A stretch of 40,502 nt of DNA. It comes from Chloroflexota bacterium. Its GTDB lineage: Bacteria > Chloroflexota > Dehalococcoidia > Dehalococcoidales > UBA5760. The position numbers were made by a program, and so were the translations under genes. The notes below the pieces were generated by a model. The model saw only the letters and a list, made by a program, of their open reading frames with translations, did no database searches and was not told the origin of the DNA. Location of the stretch: NCBI GenBank assembly GCA_015222205.1, contig JADFUW010000017.1, positions 1 to 40,502 on the forward strand. The letters are read 5' to 3'. Below, piece after piece: positions 20,045 through 29,948 of the stretch (positions are counted from its first letter, which is position 1; every line of letters begins with the position of its first letter).

Positions 20045-20545
20045 ATGCTAAAAGGTACGGTTCATAAATACGGGGCTAATGTAAATACGGATGCTGTTAT
20101 TCCGGCTCGGTATCTCAATGTGTCTCAGCCGGCGGCGTTGGCTAAACACTGTATGGAGGATATAGATAAGGATTTTGTTGAGCGGGTTAAGCCGGGGGAT
20201 ATAATTATAGCGACGACTAACTTTGGCTGTGGCTCGTCTCGGGAACACGCCCCGCTGGCAATTAAGGCGGCTGGCGTCTCCTGCGTCATCGCCAAGACCT
20301 TCGCCCGTATCTTTTTCCGTAATGCCATCAACATTGGCTTGCCCTTGTTTGAGTGTGAAGAAGCGGTAGCTCAGACGGAGGCTGGTGATATTCTAGAGGT
20401 TGACCCATCCAGTGGCAGGATAAAGAACTTGACCAAGGGCAAGGAGTTTACCGCCCAGCCCTATCCAGATTTTATGGCGGAGCTGATTTCAACTGGCGGG
20501 CTTATTGAGTATACTAAAAAGAGATTAGCTGGTAGGAGGGTTTAG
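20045..20545 (+). CDS. leuD: 3-isopropylmalate dehydratase small subunit
   Basis: [54 protein letters not shown]. Confidence 0.96.
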   Translation: MLKGTVHKYGANVNTDAVIPARYLNVSQPAALAKHCMEDIDKDFVERVKPGDIIIATTNFGCGSSREHAPLAIKAAGVSCVIAKTFARIFFRNAINIGLPLFECEEAVAQTEAGDILEVDPSSGRIKNLTKGKEFTAQPYPDFMAELISTGGLIEYTKKRLAGRRV

Positions 20546-20546
20546 G

Positions 20547-21647
20547 GTGCAGTTTAGCTTAGCTGCCTTACCTGGTGATGGTATCGGCCCTGAGGTTACT
20601 GCTGAGGCAGTCAAGGTCTTGCAAGCTGTTGGCAGCAGGTTTGGTCATGCTTTTAATTTGCACTATGGGTTAGTGGGTGGGGCTGCTATTGATGAAGCAG
20701 GGACAGCTTTCAGCAATGACACCCTGAAGATGTGCCAGGGTTGTGATGCAGTACTACTGGGGGCGGTGGGTGGTCCTAAGTGGGATGACCCCCAGGCCAA
20801 GGTCCACCCTGAAGACGGCCTTCTGGCACTAAGAAAGGGGTTAGGGCTTTTTGCTAACCTGCGCCCGGTTAGGGTCTCTCCGGTGCTGATTAATGCTACC
20901 AATCTGAAACCAGAGGTTATTAGAGGGGTAGATTTCATATTTGTTCGTGAGCTTACCGGTGGTCTCTACTTCGGACGACCGAAAAGGCAGTGGCGAACAT
21001 CCCGTGGGCGGCGGGCTATTGATTCAATGGCTTACTCTGAGCAGGAGATTGAGCGTATTGTTCGGGTTGGCTTTGAAATAGCCCGGGGGCGGGGTAAAAA
21101 GCTGGTCTCTGTAGATAAGGCAAATGTTCTGGAGTCTTCTCGACTGTGGCGGCAGGTAGCGATAGAAGTAGCTGGTGAATATCCTGATGTTGAACTGGAG
21201 CACATGCTGGTTGATGCCTGCGCCATGCGGCTAATCCAGAACCCGGCCTACTTTGATGTCATCGTCACCGAAAATACATTTGGTGATATTCTTACTGATG
21301 AGGCGTCAATGCTAGCCGGGTCTATGGGTATGCTAGCCTCAGCTAGCCTGGCTGGAGTCCCACGGGAAGGGGTTAATATATTTGGCCTCTATGAGCCCAT
21401 TCACGGCAGCGCCCCGCGCCGTGCCGGGCTTAATATGGCTAATCCCTTGGCTATCATTCTCAGTATCGCCATGATGTTACGCTACTCCTTCGGTTTAATA
21501 AAAGAGGCACAGACAGTGGAGAGTGCCGTTGATGAGGTTTTAGAAGAAGGTTATCGCACCTATGATATAATGAGCGAGGGTAAGCTAAAAGTGGGCACCA
21601 GAGAGATGGGAGACTTAATCGTTAAGAAGGTATGGGCTAGAAAATGA
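20547..21647 (+). CDS. leuB: 3-isopropylmalate dehydrogenase (GTG start)
   Basis: [53 protein letters not shown]. Confidence 0.96.
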   Translation: MQFSLAALPGDGIGPEVTAEAVKVLQAVGSRFGHAFNLHYGLVGGAAIDEAGTAFSNDTLKMCQGCDAVLLGAVGGPKWDDPQAKVHPEDGLLALRKGLGLFANLRPVRVSPVLINATNLKPEVIRGVDFIFVRELTGGLYFGRPKRQWRTSRGRRAIDSMAYSEQEIERIVRVGFEIARGRGKKLVSVDKANVLESSRLWRQVAIEVAGEYPDVELEHMLVDACAMRLIQNPAYFDVIVTENTFGDILTDEASMLAGSMGMLASASLAGVPREGVNIFGLYEPIHGSAPRRAGLNMANPLAIILSIAMMLRYSFGLIKEAQTVESAVDEVLEEGYRTYDIMSEGKLKVGTREMGDLIVKKVWARK

Positions 21648-23236
21648 CCTTAGTAGAGCTTTACGATACTACCCTGCGGGATGGGGCGCAGAAGGAGGGC
21701 ATTTCCTTTTCGGCAGTGGACAAGCTAAATATTACCCAAAAGCTTGATGAGTTGGGTATCCATTTTATAGAAGGGGGGTGGCCTGGTTCCAATCCTAAGG
21801 ACATTGAGTTCTTTGATAAAGCTAAGAATCTTAGTCTCCATAATTCAGTGCTGGTTGCTTTCGGTAGTACCCGGCAACCCAAGATTAAGGCAGAAACCGA
21901 TGCTAATCTAAAGGCTCTAGCTGATGTTGGGGTGAAGGTGGTTACTATCGTCGGTAAAAGTTCAGAGCTACAGGTTACCAAAGTATTAGAAACCACACTT
22001 GAGGAAAACCTTAACATGATTAGTGACTCTATACGCTATCTTAAGGCAAAGGGGCTTACTGTTTTCTTTGACGCTGAGCACTTCTTTGATGGTTTTAAGA
22101 CTAACCCTGATTATACCCTGCGTTGTCTAGAAGTAGCCGTCCAGGCTGGGGCGGGTTGCCTAGTACTGTGTGATACTAACGGTGGCTCACTGCCTAATGA
22201 GATAGTAACTGCCGTTAAGGCGGCTAAGGATGAGACTGCTGTACCACTAGGTATTCATACCCATAATGATAGCGAATTAGCCGTGGCTAATACCCTAGCT
22301 GCCGTAAGTGCTGGCATAAGTCAGGTTCAGGGAACTATTAACGGCTATGGTGAGCGCTGTGGTAATGCTAACCTTTGTTCTATCATACCTGGACTAAAGC
22401 TCAAGATGGGTATTGATTGTGTTACTGATGCCCAATTGGCTAAATTAGCTGAGGTATCACACTATGTAGGTGAGATAGCTAACCTTGTCCCTGATGCCTC
22501 CCTACCTTATGCTGGTTCCAGTGCTTTTAGTCATAAGGGTGGGCTTCATGTTTCCGGTCTAGCTAAGTGGACAGAGAGCTATCAGCACATAGACCCGGCC
22601 CGGGTAGGTAATCAGCCTAGGGTAGTGGTATCCGAGCTATCCGGTAAGAGGAACATTATTTACAAGGCTAAGGAAAGGGGCTTGGATGTACCCACGCTGG
22701 GCAAGGAGGTAAAGAAGCTACTAGACCAGGTTAAGTTGCTGGAGAGTCGCGGCTTTCAATACGAGAATGCTGAGGCTTCCTTTGACCTACTGATTCATCG
22801 GGCCAAGCCGGGTTACCAGCCACCCTTCCAGCTGGTTGATTTTATGGTGGTAGTGGAGAAGAGACGACGGCCACCCACTAAGGAGAACCTTGAGGAGATG
22901 CTATCTGAGGTGACGGTGAAGGTAAAAGTGGGTAATGAAGTAATGCATACCGCCGCTGAGGGCAACGGACCGGTTAATGCCCTCGACCATGCCTTACGTA
23001 AGGCGCTACTTCAGTTCTATCCTGCCCTGGTTGCTGTCAGGCTAGTTGATTATAAGGTTCGCATCCTTGAGGAAAGTATTGGTACCGAATCCCAGGTTCG
23101 GGTTCTTATTGAGTCCAGCGATGGGGTTGAGCGCTGGCGGACGGTTGGTAGCTCAACCAATATTATTGAGGCCTCTTGGTTAGCTCTAGCCGATAGTCTA
23201 GAATACTGGCTGTTAAAACAAAAATCGGATAAATAA
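21644..23236 (+). CDS. cimA: (R)-citramalate synthase
   Basis: [54 protein letters not shown], CimA-type C-terminal regulatory region. Confidence 0.93.
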   Translation: MTLVELYDTTLRDGAQKEGISFSAVDKLNITQKLDELGIHFIEGGWPGSNPKDIEFFDKAKNLSLHNSVLVAFGSTRQPKIKAETDANLKALADVGVKVVTIVGKSSELQVTKVLETTLEENLNMISDSIRYLKAKGLTVFFDAEHFFDGFKTNPDYTLRCLEVAVQAGAGCLVLCDTNGGSLPNEIVTAVKAAKDETAVPLGIHTHNDSELAVANTLAAVSAGISQVQGTINGYGERCGNANLCSIIPGLKLKMGIDCVTDAQLAKLAEVSHYVGEIANLVPDASLPYAGSSAFSHKGGLHVSGLAKWTESYQHIDPARVGNQPRVVVSELSGKRNIIYKAKERGLDVPTLGKEVKKLLDQVKLLESRGFQYENAEASFDLLIHRAKPGYQPPFQLVDFMVVVEKRRRPPTKENLEEMLSEVTVKVKVGNEVMHTAAEGNGPVNALDHALRKALLQFYPALVAVRLVDYKVRILEESIGTESQVRVLIESSDGVERWRTVGSSTNIIEASWLALADSLEYWLLKQKSDK

Positions 23237-23251
23237 GGGGGGAAACAGACC

Positions 23252-23416
23252 ATGGAGAAAGTAACTGTTAAACCAACCTGGGGATTAGCTTGGGGGTTGT
23301 TTTGGAGGATATTCCTTATCAGCTTGGGAATATATGCCATAATTTTCGGTATTATATTCACTATATTTGGAGCCACCCTTATGAGCTTGCTGAGCGGCGG
23401 GTGGCTAATGCCATAG
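23252..23416 (+). CDS. Small membrane protein (54 aa), below the ORF-track length cut-off
   Basis: Read by hand: MEKVTVKPTWGLAWGLFWRIFLISLGIYAIIFGIIFTIFGATLMSLLSGGWLMP*; GGGGGGAAA upstream. Confidence 0.6.
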   Translation: MEKVTVKPTWGLAWGLFWRIFLISLGIYAIIFGIIFTIFGATLMSLLSGGWLMP

Positions 23417-23548
23417 CCTTTTAATCACTGACGGCTAAGGGATAAAAGCAATGATAGTCAAGAAAATCGTGGCATTGACGCTCTTGACTGTCCTACGAAT
23501 ACGACATTGCTAATGACTCATCTTTAACAGGCTACTGTTTGGCATGCC

Positions 23549-24634
23549 TTAATAGGTACGGTCCCCACTAAAAAAGTTGTGATGACCGATTGAGTTCGTG
23601 ACGAAGCCCTCTATGGAGTCAACCACTCGAGCACCCTGCTTACCGATTGGAGAGATTAACCATCTGGGGGCTAGACCATCAAAGGCAGTGACCATGGCAT
23701 CACGAATACGCTCAGCCTTTTCTTTGTCATCGGTAATAGCTATCATAGTCGGCCCAGAACCGGCTATGGTACAGCCATAAGCGCCGGCTTTCAGGGCGGC
23801 TGCCTTAACCTCGTGGAAATAAGGAATAAACCTTGAACGTGCTGCTTCCAGCAGATAGTTCTTATTGAAAACTTCTCCTACCATCTGCGCATTATTCGTC
23901 ATTACCGCATAAACCATTTCAGCCGCCTTGGCCGATTCCTCTCGCACCAGCAATAGAAGGTCGGCCGGTTCAGCACTAGGGGAACCGAGATAGACCTCTC
24001 TAATATAATCTCTAACAGCCCGTCGGCTTCTACCGGTCATGACCTTAATCTCTGGGCGCACTGCAACCGATACTAAACTATCTCCGCCCTCAATTCTTAT
24101 GTAGCGTCTTTTACATGTTGAGGCAATCTTCTGAGGGTCATGTTGTTCGGAGATGAGATAGAAGCCCCCGAAGTATGAAGGGACAACATTATCGGGATGG
24201 CCAACACCACTTGAGACTTCCTCACCACTTTCTAGACATGGAACAAGCCTGGAATCCTCTATCTTTAGACCCAGCAGGGTGATGATAGCCGCGGCTGCAG
24301 CAACAGAGCTTGATGCCGACGAACCCATCCCACTCCCCACGGGCATATACTTGTGTAGCTTCAGGCGCAGAGAAAAATTCACAGACGTCTGGCCAACAAA
24401 TTTCACCCAGATATAGTTAGCTACAACCCACGCCGCATTCTTGCAGTAGTCAACATCTTCTAGGTCGCTTGCATGTGGTCCCTCAACACCAGCCCATATT
24501 ATACTGCTGTTTGCCCGGTCTACCCTCTCTAGGGTAACGAAATCACCTACATAGTCCAGAGCATAACCCATGATATCATAGCATGCCCCGGCATTTCCTA
24601 CCGATGCCGGTGCAAATACACTGACTTTGTCCAC
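23549..24634 (-). CDS. thrB: Homoserine kinase (GHMP family)
   Basis: VFAPASVGNAGACYDIMGYAL, MPVGSGMGSSASSSVAAA, GCTIAGSGPTMIAI. Confidence 0.9.
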   Translation of the reverse strand: MDKVSVFAPASVGNAGACYDIMGYALDYVGDFVTLERVDRANSSIIWAGVEGPHASDLEDVDYCKNAAWVVANYIWVKFVGQTSVNFSLRLKLHKYMPVGSGMGSSASSSVAAAAAIITLLGLKIEDSRLVPCLESGEEVSSGVGHPDNVVPSYFGGFYLISEQHDPQKIASTCKRRYIRIEGGDSLVSVAVRPEIKVMTGRSRRAVRDYIREVYLGSPSAEPADLLLLVREESAKAAEMVYAVMTNNAQMVGEVFNKNYLLEAARSRFIPYFHEVKAAALKAGAYGCTIAGSGPTMIAITDDKEKAERIRDAMVTAFDGLAPRWLISPIGKQGARVVDSIEGFVTNSIGHHNFFSGDRTY

Positions 24635-24816
24635 ATCAGTTTCTCCTTTGATATTGAGCTGGTTGTTTACTGGCCTTCTTTGAAAATACTGTTGCCAGCC
24701 AACGCTCTATGCGGGATGAAGTCACAGCCCCACAGGTATGCTAAATCACCTGCTCCTGAGATGTCAACTACTACTGTAGCTATTTCCACACTATTTGACA
24801 AAGAGCCGAATTCTTG

Positions 24817-24845
24817 TTGACATCATGTTCGTTTCTCTGTACTAT
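24817..24845 (+). promoter_or_regulatory. Sigma70-type promoter for the META-domain lipoprotein gene
   Basis: TTGACA, 17-nt spacer, TACTAT. Confidence 0.65.
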
Positions 24846-24873
24846 TAGTGCACCGTAAGCACTGGGAGAGGAA

Positions 24874-25308
24874 GTGATGACCAAGAAATTATTATGCTTA
24901 TTGGTGGCATTATTAGTCGGCTTAACCTTGGGTATGATTGCCTGTGTTGGTGACGCTGGTAAAGCGAAGTTAGAAGACGCTGTCTGGAAACTAGAGTCGT
25001 ATGGTGAACCCAATCAACTGGAGTCTGTTCTACAGGGCACTGAACTCACAGTGGAATTTGTGAACGCTGAGGGGGAAGTCAGAGGTTCAGGTGGGTGTAA
25101 CTCATATAGTGGCAGTTACGAGGTTAATGGAAGTAAGCTATCCATTATTCCTCCATTAATGTCAACCATGATGTCGTGTTCTGACCCTATAGACAGTCAG
25201 GAATATGAGTTCTTGCAAACACTAGAAGCAGCCGAAAGCTATAAGATTGACGGCCAGCAGCTTACCATTGCTTGTGGCAATAAGATACTTATCTTCAGAC
25301 AAAAATAA
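24874..25308 (+). CDS. META-domain (HslJ-like) lipoprotein
   Basis: Lipobox-like GLTLGMIAC; VWKLESYG, GEVRGSGGCNSYSGSYEV, MSTMMSCSDP. Confidence 0.82.
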   Translation: MMTKKLLCLLVALLVGLTLGMIACVGDAGKAKLEDAVWKLESYGEPNQLESVLQGTELTVEFVNAEGEVRGSGGCNSYSGSYEVNGSKLSIIPPLMSTMMSCSDPIDSQEYEFLQTLEAAESYKIDGQQLTIACGNKILIFRQK

Positions 25309-25465
25309 CGTTTGCTCGTATCCTAGAAGATAATTGCATGTGTATAAACAGCATTGCTGAGATAACTATATCCTGATTACTTAAAATGCATGTTGTCCGT
25401 AAAAATGACAATTGACCATTATGTTTAGCCCTATATTTAGCACTGATATAGGCATGATACAACTT

Positions 25466-25864
25466 TTATTTTACTGCAGTCGGTTTAAAGGCTTCTCTAA
25501 CTGCAGTAATAAGCTCCTCCGTAGTAAATGGCTTAGATAGAAATGGTCTGCCGCTTTGCTCCAAGAAATGCTGAGTGTCATTGTTTACTACATCACCGCT
25601 GGCAAATATTACCCTTTTTATCAGCTTGGGATATCTATCTTTAATACATTGATAGAGCTGTTTACCGTTCATTACTGACATTTTAATGTCAATCAGACAA
25701 AGGTCATAATCTTTTTCTCCCATCATATCTTGAGCCAGCTGTCCATCAGAAGCAATATCCACCTCAAAGCCCTCATTGACAAGGGTTCTTAGACAAAGTT
25801 CACAGATTGTCGCTTCGTCTTCAACTACCAAGATTCTCATCACACCAGCATTAGAACCCTTCAT
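25466..25864 (-). CDS. Orphan response regulator receiver-domain protein
   Basis: ILVVEDEATICELC, YDLCLIDIKMSVMNG, FLSKPFTTEEL; start moved to ATG preceded by AGGAGTG. Confidence 0.85.
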   Translation of the reverse strand: MKGSNAGVMRILVVEDEATICELCLRTLVNEGFEVDIASDGQLAQDMMGEKDYDLCLIDIKMSVMNGKQLYQCIKDRYPKLIKRVIFASGDVVNNDTQHFLEQSGRPFLSKPFTTEELITAVREAFKPTAVK

Positions 25865-26248
25865 TGCACTCCTCCTGAAACAAAAACTAAATCTACCTGA
25901 AATCAAGGGGAAGCCATCTTAGAAGGCATACTCGCTTTGACTATTATAGTTCTTAGCAAAGCCTGTCAATATTACCATTTGTCACATTTTTTGTCAAGTA
26001 TGTGCCTAACTGGCATGCTAGTGAAACTTCGCAGTATTCAACTGGCTTATTCCTGTGACATAATGTTTTCTCCAATCCACTATAAAACATACATCTCAAC
26101 TGTATATTGACTTCAAATCCCAAAGCCAATATAATCTAACTAAAAGAGGCAAGCGGCTAGTTCAGCCAGGGAACCTGGCTTGTTCCAAAGTAACTCCTAA
26201 ATCAAGTTGCTGCCAGCAAGGTTTATAGCTTGTTTTACCTCTTATTAA

Positions 26249-26320
26249 GGGCTCGTAGCTCAGCGGCAGAGCGGTCGGCTCATAACCGATTGGTCGTAGG
26301 TTCGAACCCTACCGAGCCCA
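26249..26320 (+). tRNA. tRNA with CAT anticodon (tRNA-Met or tRNA-Ile2)
   Basis: 7-bp acceptor stem GGGCTCG/CGAGCCC, anticodon loop CTCATAA, TtcGAAccC T-loop. Confidence 0.93.
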
Positions 26321-26333
26321 CTTAACTTAGCGG

Positions 26334-26370
26334 ACGGAATCATTTTAATGTTGATTCCGTTTTTGTTTTT
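26334..26370 (+). terminator. Rho-independent terminator after tRNA
   Basis: Perfect 9-bp stem ACGGAATCA/TGATTCCGT followed by TTTTGTTTTT. Confidence 0.88.
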
Positions 26371-26484
26371 AGCCGGGCAGGGAAGTTGACATAATAATGC
26401 CTCAGGTGGACAGCGACACCGGCCATCCGCCTTGTGTCGCCGCCCGCCGCCAACACATCCCTAACCTCGCGACCATTCTTAATT

Positions 26485-27303
26485 TTACTGAAGCCACATG
26501 TAATCAGTGTCATAAGCTCTTAATATCCACTGTGGAACAGAGTACTCCTCGCTATAGCGACTACTTAATATTAATGCAAGAGTATCGTGCAATATGGCTT
26601 GGGCTGAGGTAGCTACACCTGCTAAATGTCGCAACTCGTTCACACTGTTTTCGAGCCAACCATTCCCTAATAGAATGCGCTTAGGAACTTCCTCAATTCT
26701 AAAAGATGTAGGTAGCCAAATCTCCTCCTTGCCACGCTGTGTAGTTCGAAATGCTAACATATGATGTTTACACTTATTAAACATACGAACCATGCCTCGA
26801 TCTTCTTCTGCTCTCATTTTTGCAACTTTTAGCCACCCTTCTAACTTTCTAGGCATGCTCCGTTTGATATTATTTACCAGTTCTATTGACTTCCCAGAAG
26901 CAACTAATTCGTCATATTCGGGTACGTGAATAAGTTCCCTAAAGCCTTCTGCATCTATGCTTGAAAGAAGGGATACTGCCCGCGCTTCTGTGTAGTCTTT
27001 CTTATTCTTAGTTCTCCCAACTTCTATTTTATCAAGTAGGTTTATTAAGGAAAATTCTACTTTCCCAGGCTGCCATTGTTCTAATACAAAGAGCCAGCCA
27101 ATCAAATCTTCTGTAGATGTCATAAATTCCTCGAAAGCCCTAATAACTGAAAATGCCAGTGTTTGATTATTCATGTTCAGTGGTTGCTGTAGTATTAATT
27201 GAGCAGAATACGCACGTTGAGCGGTACTGAAATATACCGCGTTTCTTAAAATAGACCTATCCTCTAAGGGATTGCCCGAGTCGGGGTACAAAATGTTATT
27301 CAT
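26485..27303 (-). CDS. Hypothetical protein, accessory
   Basis: 272-aa ORF, no recognised motif; opposite-strand ORF is short. Confidence 0.65.
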   Translation of the reverse strand: MNNILYPDSGNPLEDRSILRNAVYFSTAQRAYSAQLILQQPLNMNNQTLAFSVIRAFEEFMTSTEDLIGWLFVLEQWQPGKVEFSLINLLDKIEVGRTKNKKDYTEARAVSLLSSIDAEGFRELIHVPEYDELVASGKSIELVNNIKRSMPRKLEGWLKVAKMRAEEDRGMVRMFNKCKHHMLAFRTTQRGKEEIWLPTSFRIEEVPKRILLGNGWLENSVNELRHLAGVATSAQAILHDTLALILSSRYSEEYSVPQWILRAYDTDYMWLQ

Positions 27304-27476
27304 TTAAGATACCTCTTTACTAGTGATTAATCTAATTACGCACACAGATATTTTACCACAACGCAACATTATGTTAGAACAACATTGGCAAATAGCAGGG
27401 GAATATTTTACTATTCTAGATATGATATCTGACATAACATATATAGTGCGACCCAAGATAGCCAAATTACAGTGGT

Positions 27477-28028
27477 TTACAACGGTGTGATAAGTAAAAA
27501 ATCAGCAGCAGAGTTTATAACTTCTCCTAAATATAACATCAGCTCTTTCTTTGCCTCTTTTAATTCTTCACCGTTATTTATAGGTTTTGCTTCTCCAAAA
27601 TCAGTAGCCCAGAAGTATTCCTTAAGTCTCGTAATGTCTTCTTCAGTACCCAGTGTTGCTATGAACTTAGAAAAGCAAATGTATGCCGTCTTTGTCTTAG
27701 TATTGAGTTCTCCACCGAGCTTTTCTACAAAATGTAATATACTGTATGACTTCACATGGCTAGGTTGCAATCTAATTATTAAATCTACCTTTTGTTGCGA
27801 CAGATCCTTATATCTAGTTGGTCTAGCAAGGACATCAAACGACTCCTCTGCCCAGCTAAGAACTCTCTCTGCGGCTCGTATACGCCGTTCTTCTTCATAC
27901 CGTTTTCGGTTCTCTTCTATCTGCTCTTTAAGGAGGTTAGCTTGACGGTATGTTTGTACAGCATAATAGATTGTGACTGCAACAAGGACACCAACAAGAA
28001 TAATTTGCCAAAGATAATATGTCTCCAT
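27477..28028 (-). CDS. Membrane-anchored coiled-coil hypothetical protein
   Basis: N-terminal TM (YLWQIILVGVLVAVTIYYAV) followed by a charged coiled coil (LLKEQIEENRKRYEEERRIRAAERVL). Confidence 0.68.
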   Translation of the reverse strand: METYYLWQIILVGVLVAVTIYYAVQTYRQANLLKEQIEENRKRYEEERRIRAAERVLSWAEESFDVLARPTRYKDLSQQKVDLIIRLQPSHVKSYSILHFVEKLGGELNTKTKTAYICFSKFIATLGTEEDITRLKEYFWATDFGEAKPINNGEELKEAKKELMLYLGEVINSAADFLLITPL

Positions 28029-28138
28029 ATTCCCATTATACCATAATTATATCCAGAATGTTATGTTAAGTTATAACCTATCCCTTTGCCTGAATATCCC
28101 TCGGCAAAACTAATCCGGGGGCAAAGAAGACGGGGTGT

Positions 28139-28212
28139 TTAAGAGGGGCGAAGCCCCCTCTTTTTAATATCGTCCCCCTCCCTTATCAAGGGAGGGGGAT
28201 ACAGGGGGAGAG
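28139..28212 (+). repeat. Interspersed two-hairpin repeat copy
   Basis: AAGAGGGGCGAAGCCCCCTCTTTTT and CCCCCTCCCTTATCAAGGGAGGGGG. Confidence 0.8.
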
Positions 28213-28464
28213 TTCCCTAAAAAAGAAAAAAGAGTGGCAAAAATATAGGGGCTAATTTTGTTCTGCTATCCCTAAAGGTAGTTTACCATTCAAAAAGATT
28301 TTTAGATGCCTAGATTTTGATTTGAGAGCGTCATATGGGATAGGCACTAAGTAGGTTTAGATACCTGAGTTATGGTAAGGTTTATCAGGTTCAAAAGTCT
28401 AGCTCCCCTCTTAGCGTTAACTTCCCTAAATTGACAAAGCTATGCTCCATCCCTAGAATGTAAC

Positions 28465-28496
28465 TGTTTAGAATATAGAATGTTTAGAATATAGAA
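28465..28496. repeat. Perfect 16-bp tandem repeat x2 (TGTTTAGAATATAGAA) immediately upstream of lpd
   Basis: Read directly. Confidence 0.9.
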
Positions 28497-28509
28497 AGAG
28501 GAAATTTTA

Positions 28510-29937
28510 GTGACCGGAAAATCAAGGGCAACAAACGAACTAAGTAACAAGAATGAAAATGACATAGTGATAATTGGCGGGGGGCCGGCTGGTTATGTGG
28601 CGGCAATTCACGCCGCTCACCTGGGGGCTAAGGTGGCTCTGATTGAGAAGGACAGGTTAGGTGGTACCTGCCTAAACCGGGGTTGTATTCCAACAAAGGC
28701 CCTGGTCAGAAGTGTTGAGGTATTCCTTGATGGGAAAAGGGCGAGTGACTTCGGCATAGAAATTGATAATATAAAGATTAATTTCCAGAAGATTATGGCT
28801 CGCAAGAGCAACATAGCCAACAACTTTGTATCAGGTATCGAGCAACTAATAAAATTAAACAAAATAAGCATCTACCGGGGCACAGGACAAATCCTGTCTC
28901 CACACCTGGTCAGAGTGAATGGTGAGGAGATAACAACCCGGAAGCTTATTATTGCTACCGGGTCTGAGACGACCCTGCTCCCTGTCCCGGGTCTAGATTT
29001 GCCCGGAGTGCTCACCACCGATGATATCCTCGAGCTAACAGAGCTTCCAGAAAGCCTTGTGGTCATTGGGGGAAGCTATGTGGGTACTGAGTTTGCCAGT
29101 ATCTTTAACGCGCTGGGGTCAAAGGTCACCATTGTTAAGAGACGCCCCCTTCGCCTGGAACCTGTTGACGAGGAGATTGGGCGACGTTTTGCTCAGACCC
29201 TACCCAAGCAGGGTATCGACGTCAGGATTGGAGCTGCGGTTAAGGCTATTAAGCAGGAAGGAGTCGCCCTCAGGGTTGTTTGGGATACCCCCGAGGGAGA
29301 GCAGGGGGTTAAAGGACAGATGGTTCTTATGGCTACCGGCCGACGACCTTATAGTGATGGGTTAAATCTATCAAAACTCGGGGTGAAGACGGATAGGACA
29401 GCTATTATTGTTAATGAGCACCTTGAGACAAATATCAAGGATATTTATGCCGTGGGGGATGTTCTGGGCAAGAACATGCTGGCTCATGTCGCCTCCTACG
29501 AGGGAGAGATAGCTGCTGAGAATGCCCTCGGTCATCCCCGTCAAGCAGACTATAGGGCTGTCCCCAGTTGCATTTTCACCCAACCCGAGGTAGCCGGTGT
29601 TGGCATCACTGAAATGGAAGCCAAGGATAGCGGCCTGCCCTATAAAGTGAGCAAATTCCCCTTTAACGCCTGTGGCCGTGCTGTGGCTATGGACGCAACG
29701 ATGGGCATGGTTAAGATGATTTGTCATGCCGAGAGTGGCAAGGTTCTAGGCATGCACATCATGGGACCTCATGCTGATGACCTTATTGCCGAAGGTACGC
29801 TGGCAATACAACTCGGGGCAACCGCTGAGGATATGGCTCACACTATCCACGCCCACCCCACTCTACCCGAAGCAGTGCAGGAAGTAGCCATGGGACAGCT
29901 ATACGGTTCGATTCACCACCAAAGGATAAAAATGTAG
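28510..29937 (+). CDS. lpdA: Dihydrolipoyl dehydrogenase-like flavoprotein disulfide reductase
   Basis: IGGGPAGYVAAIHAAHLGAKVALIE, GGTCLNRGCIPTKAL, YAVGDVLGKNMLAHVASYEG, HAHPTLPEAVQEVA. Confidence 0.92.
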   Translation: MTGKSRATNELSNKNENDIVIIGGGPAGYVAAIHAAHLGAKVALIEKDRLGGTCLNRGCIPTKALVRSVEVFLDGKRASDFGIEIDNIKINFQKIMARKSNIANNFVSGIEQLIKLNKISIYRGTGQILSPHLVRVNGEEITTRKLIIATGSETTLLPVPGLDLPGVLTTDDILELTELPESLVVIGGSYVGTEFASIFNALGSKVTIVKRRPLRLEPVDEEIGRRFAQTLPKQGIDVRIGAAVKAIKQEGVALRVVWDTPEGEQGVKGQMVLMATGRRPYSDGLNLSKLGVKTDRTAIIVNEHLETNIKDIYAVGDVLGKNMLAHVASYEGEIAAENALGHPRQADYRAVPSCIFTQPEVAGVGITEMEAKDSGLPYKVSKFPFNACGRAVAMDATMGMVKMICHAESGKVLGMHIMGPHADDLIAEGTLAIQLGATAEDMAHTIHAHPTLPEAVQEVAMGQLYGSIHHQRIKM

Positions 29938-29948
29938 AGTGCTGCTAA

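Noticed and set aside
26397-26612. 71-aa plus-strand ORF after the tRNA
   Set aside because: Overlaps the end of the 272-aa minus-strand gene; no motif
27472-28046. 157-aa and 84-aa plus-strand ORFs
   Set aside because: Antisense to the membrane coiled-coil gene, which has better protein-like composition
26249-28212. tRNA-integrated genomic island with att sites
   Set aside because: No integrase seen and no second copy of the tRNA 3' end found by eye, so tRNA-targeted integration is unsupported
3815-28212. CRISPR array interpretation of the repeated hairpins
   Set aside because: Copies are dispersed over kilobases, vary in length, lack regular spacers and there are no cas genes
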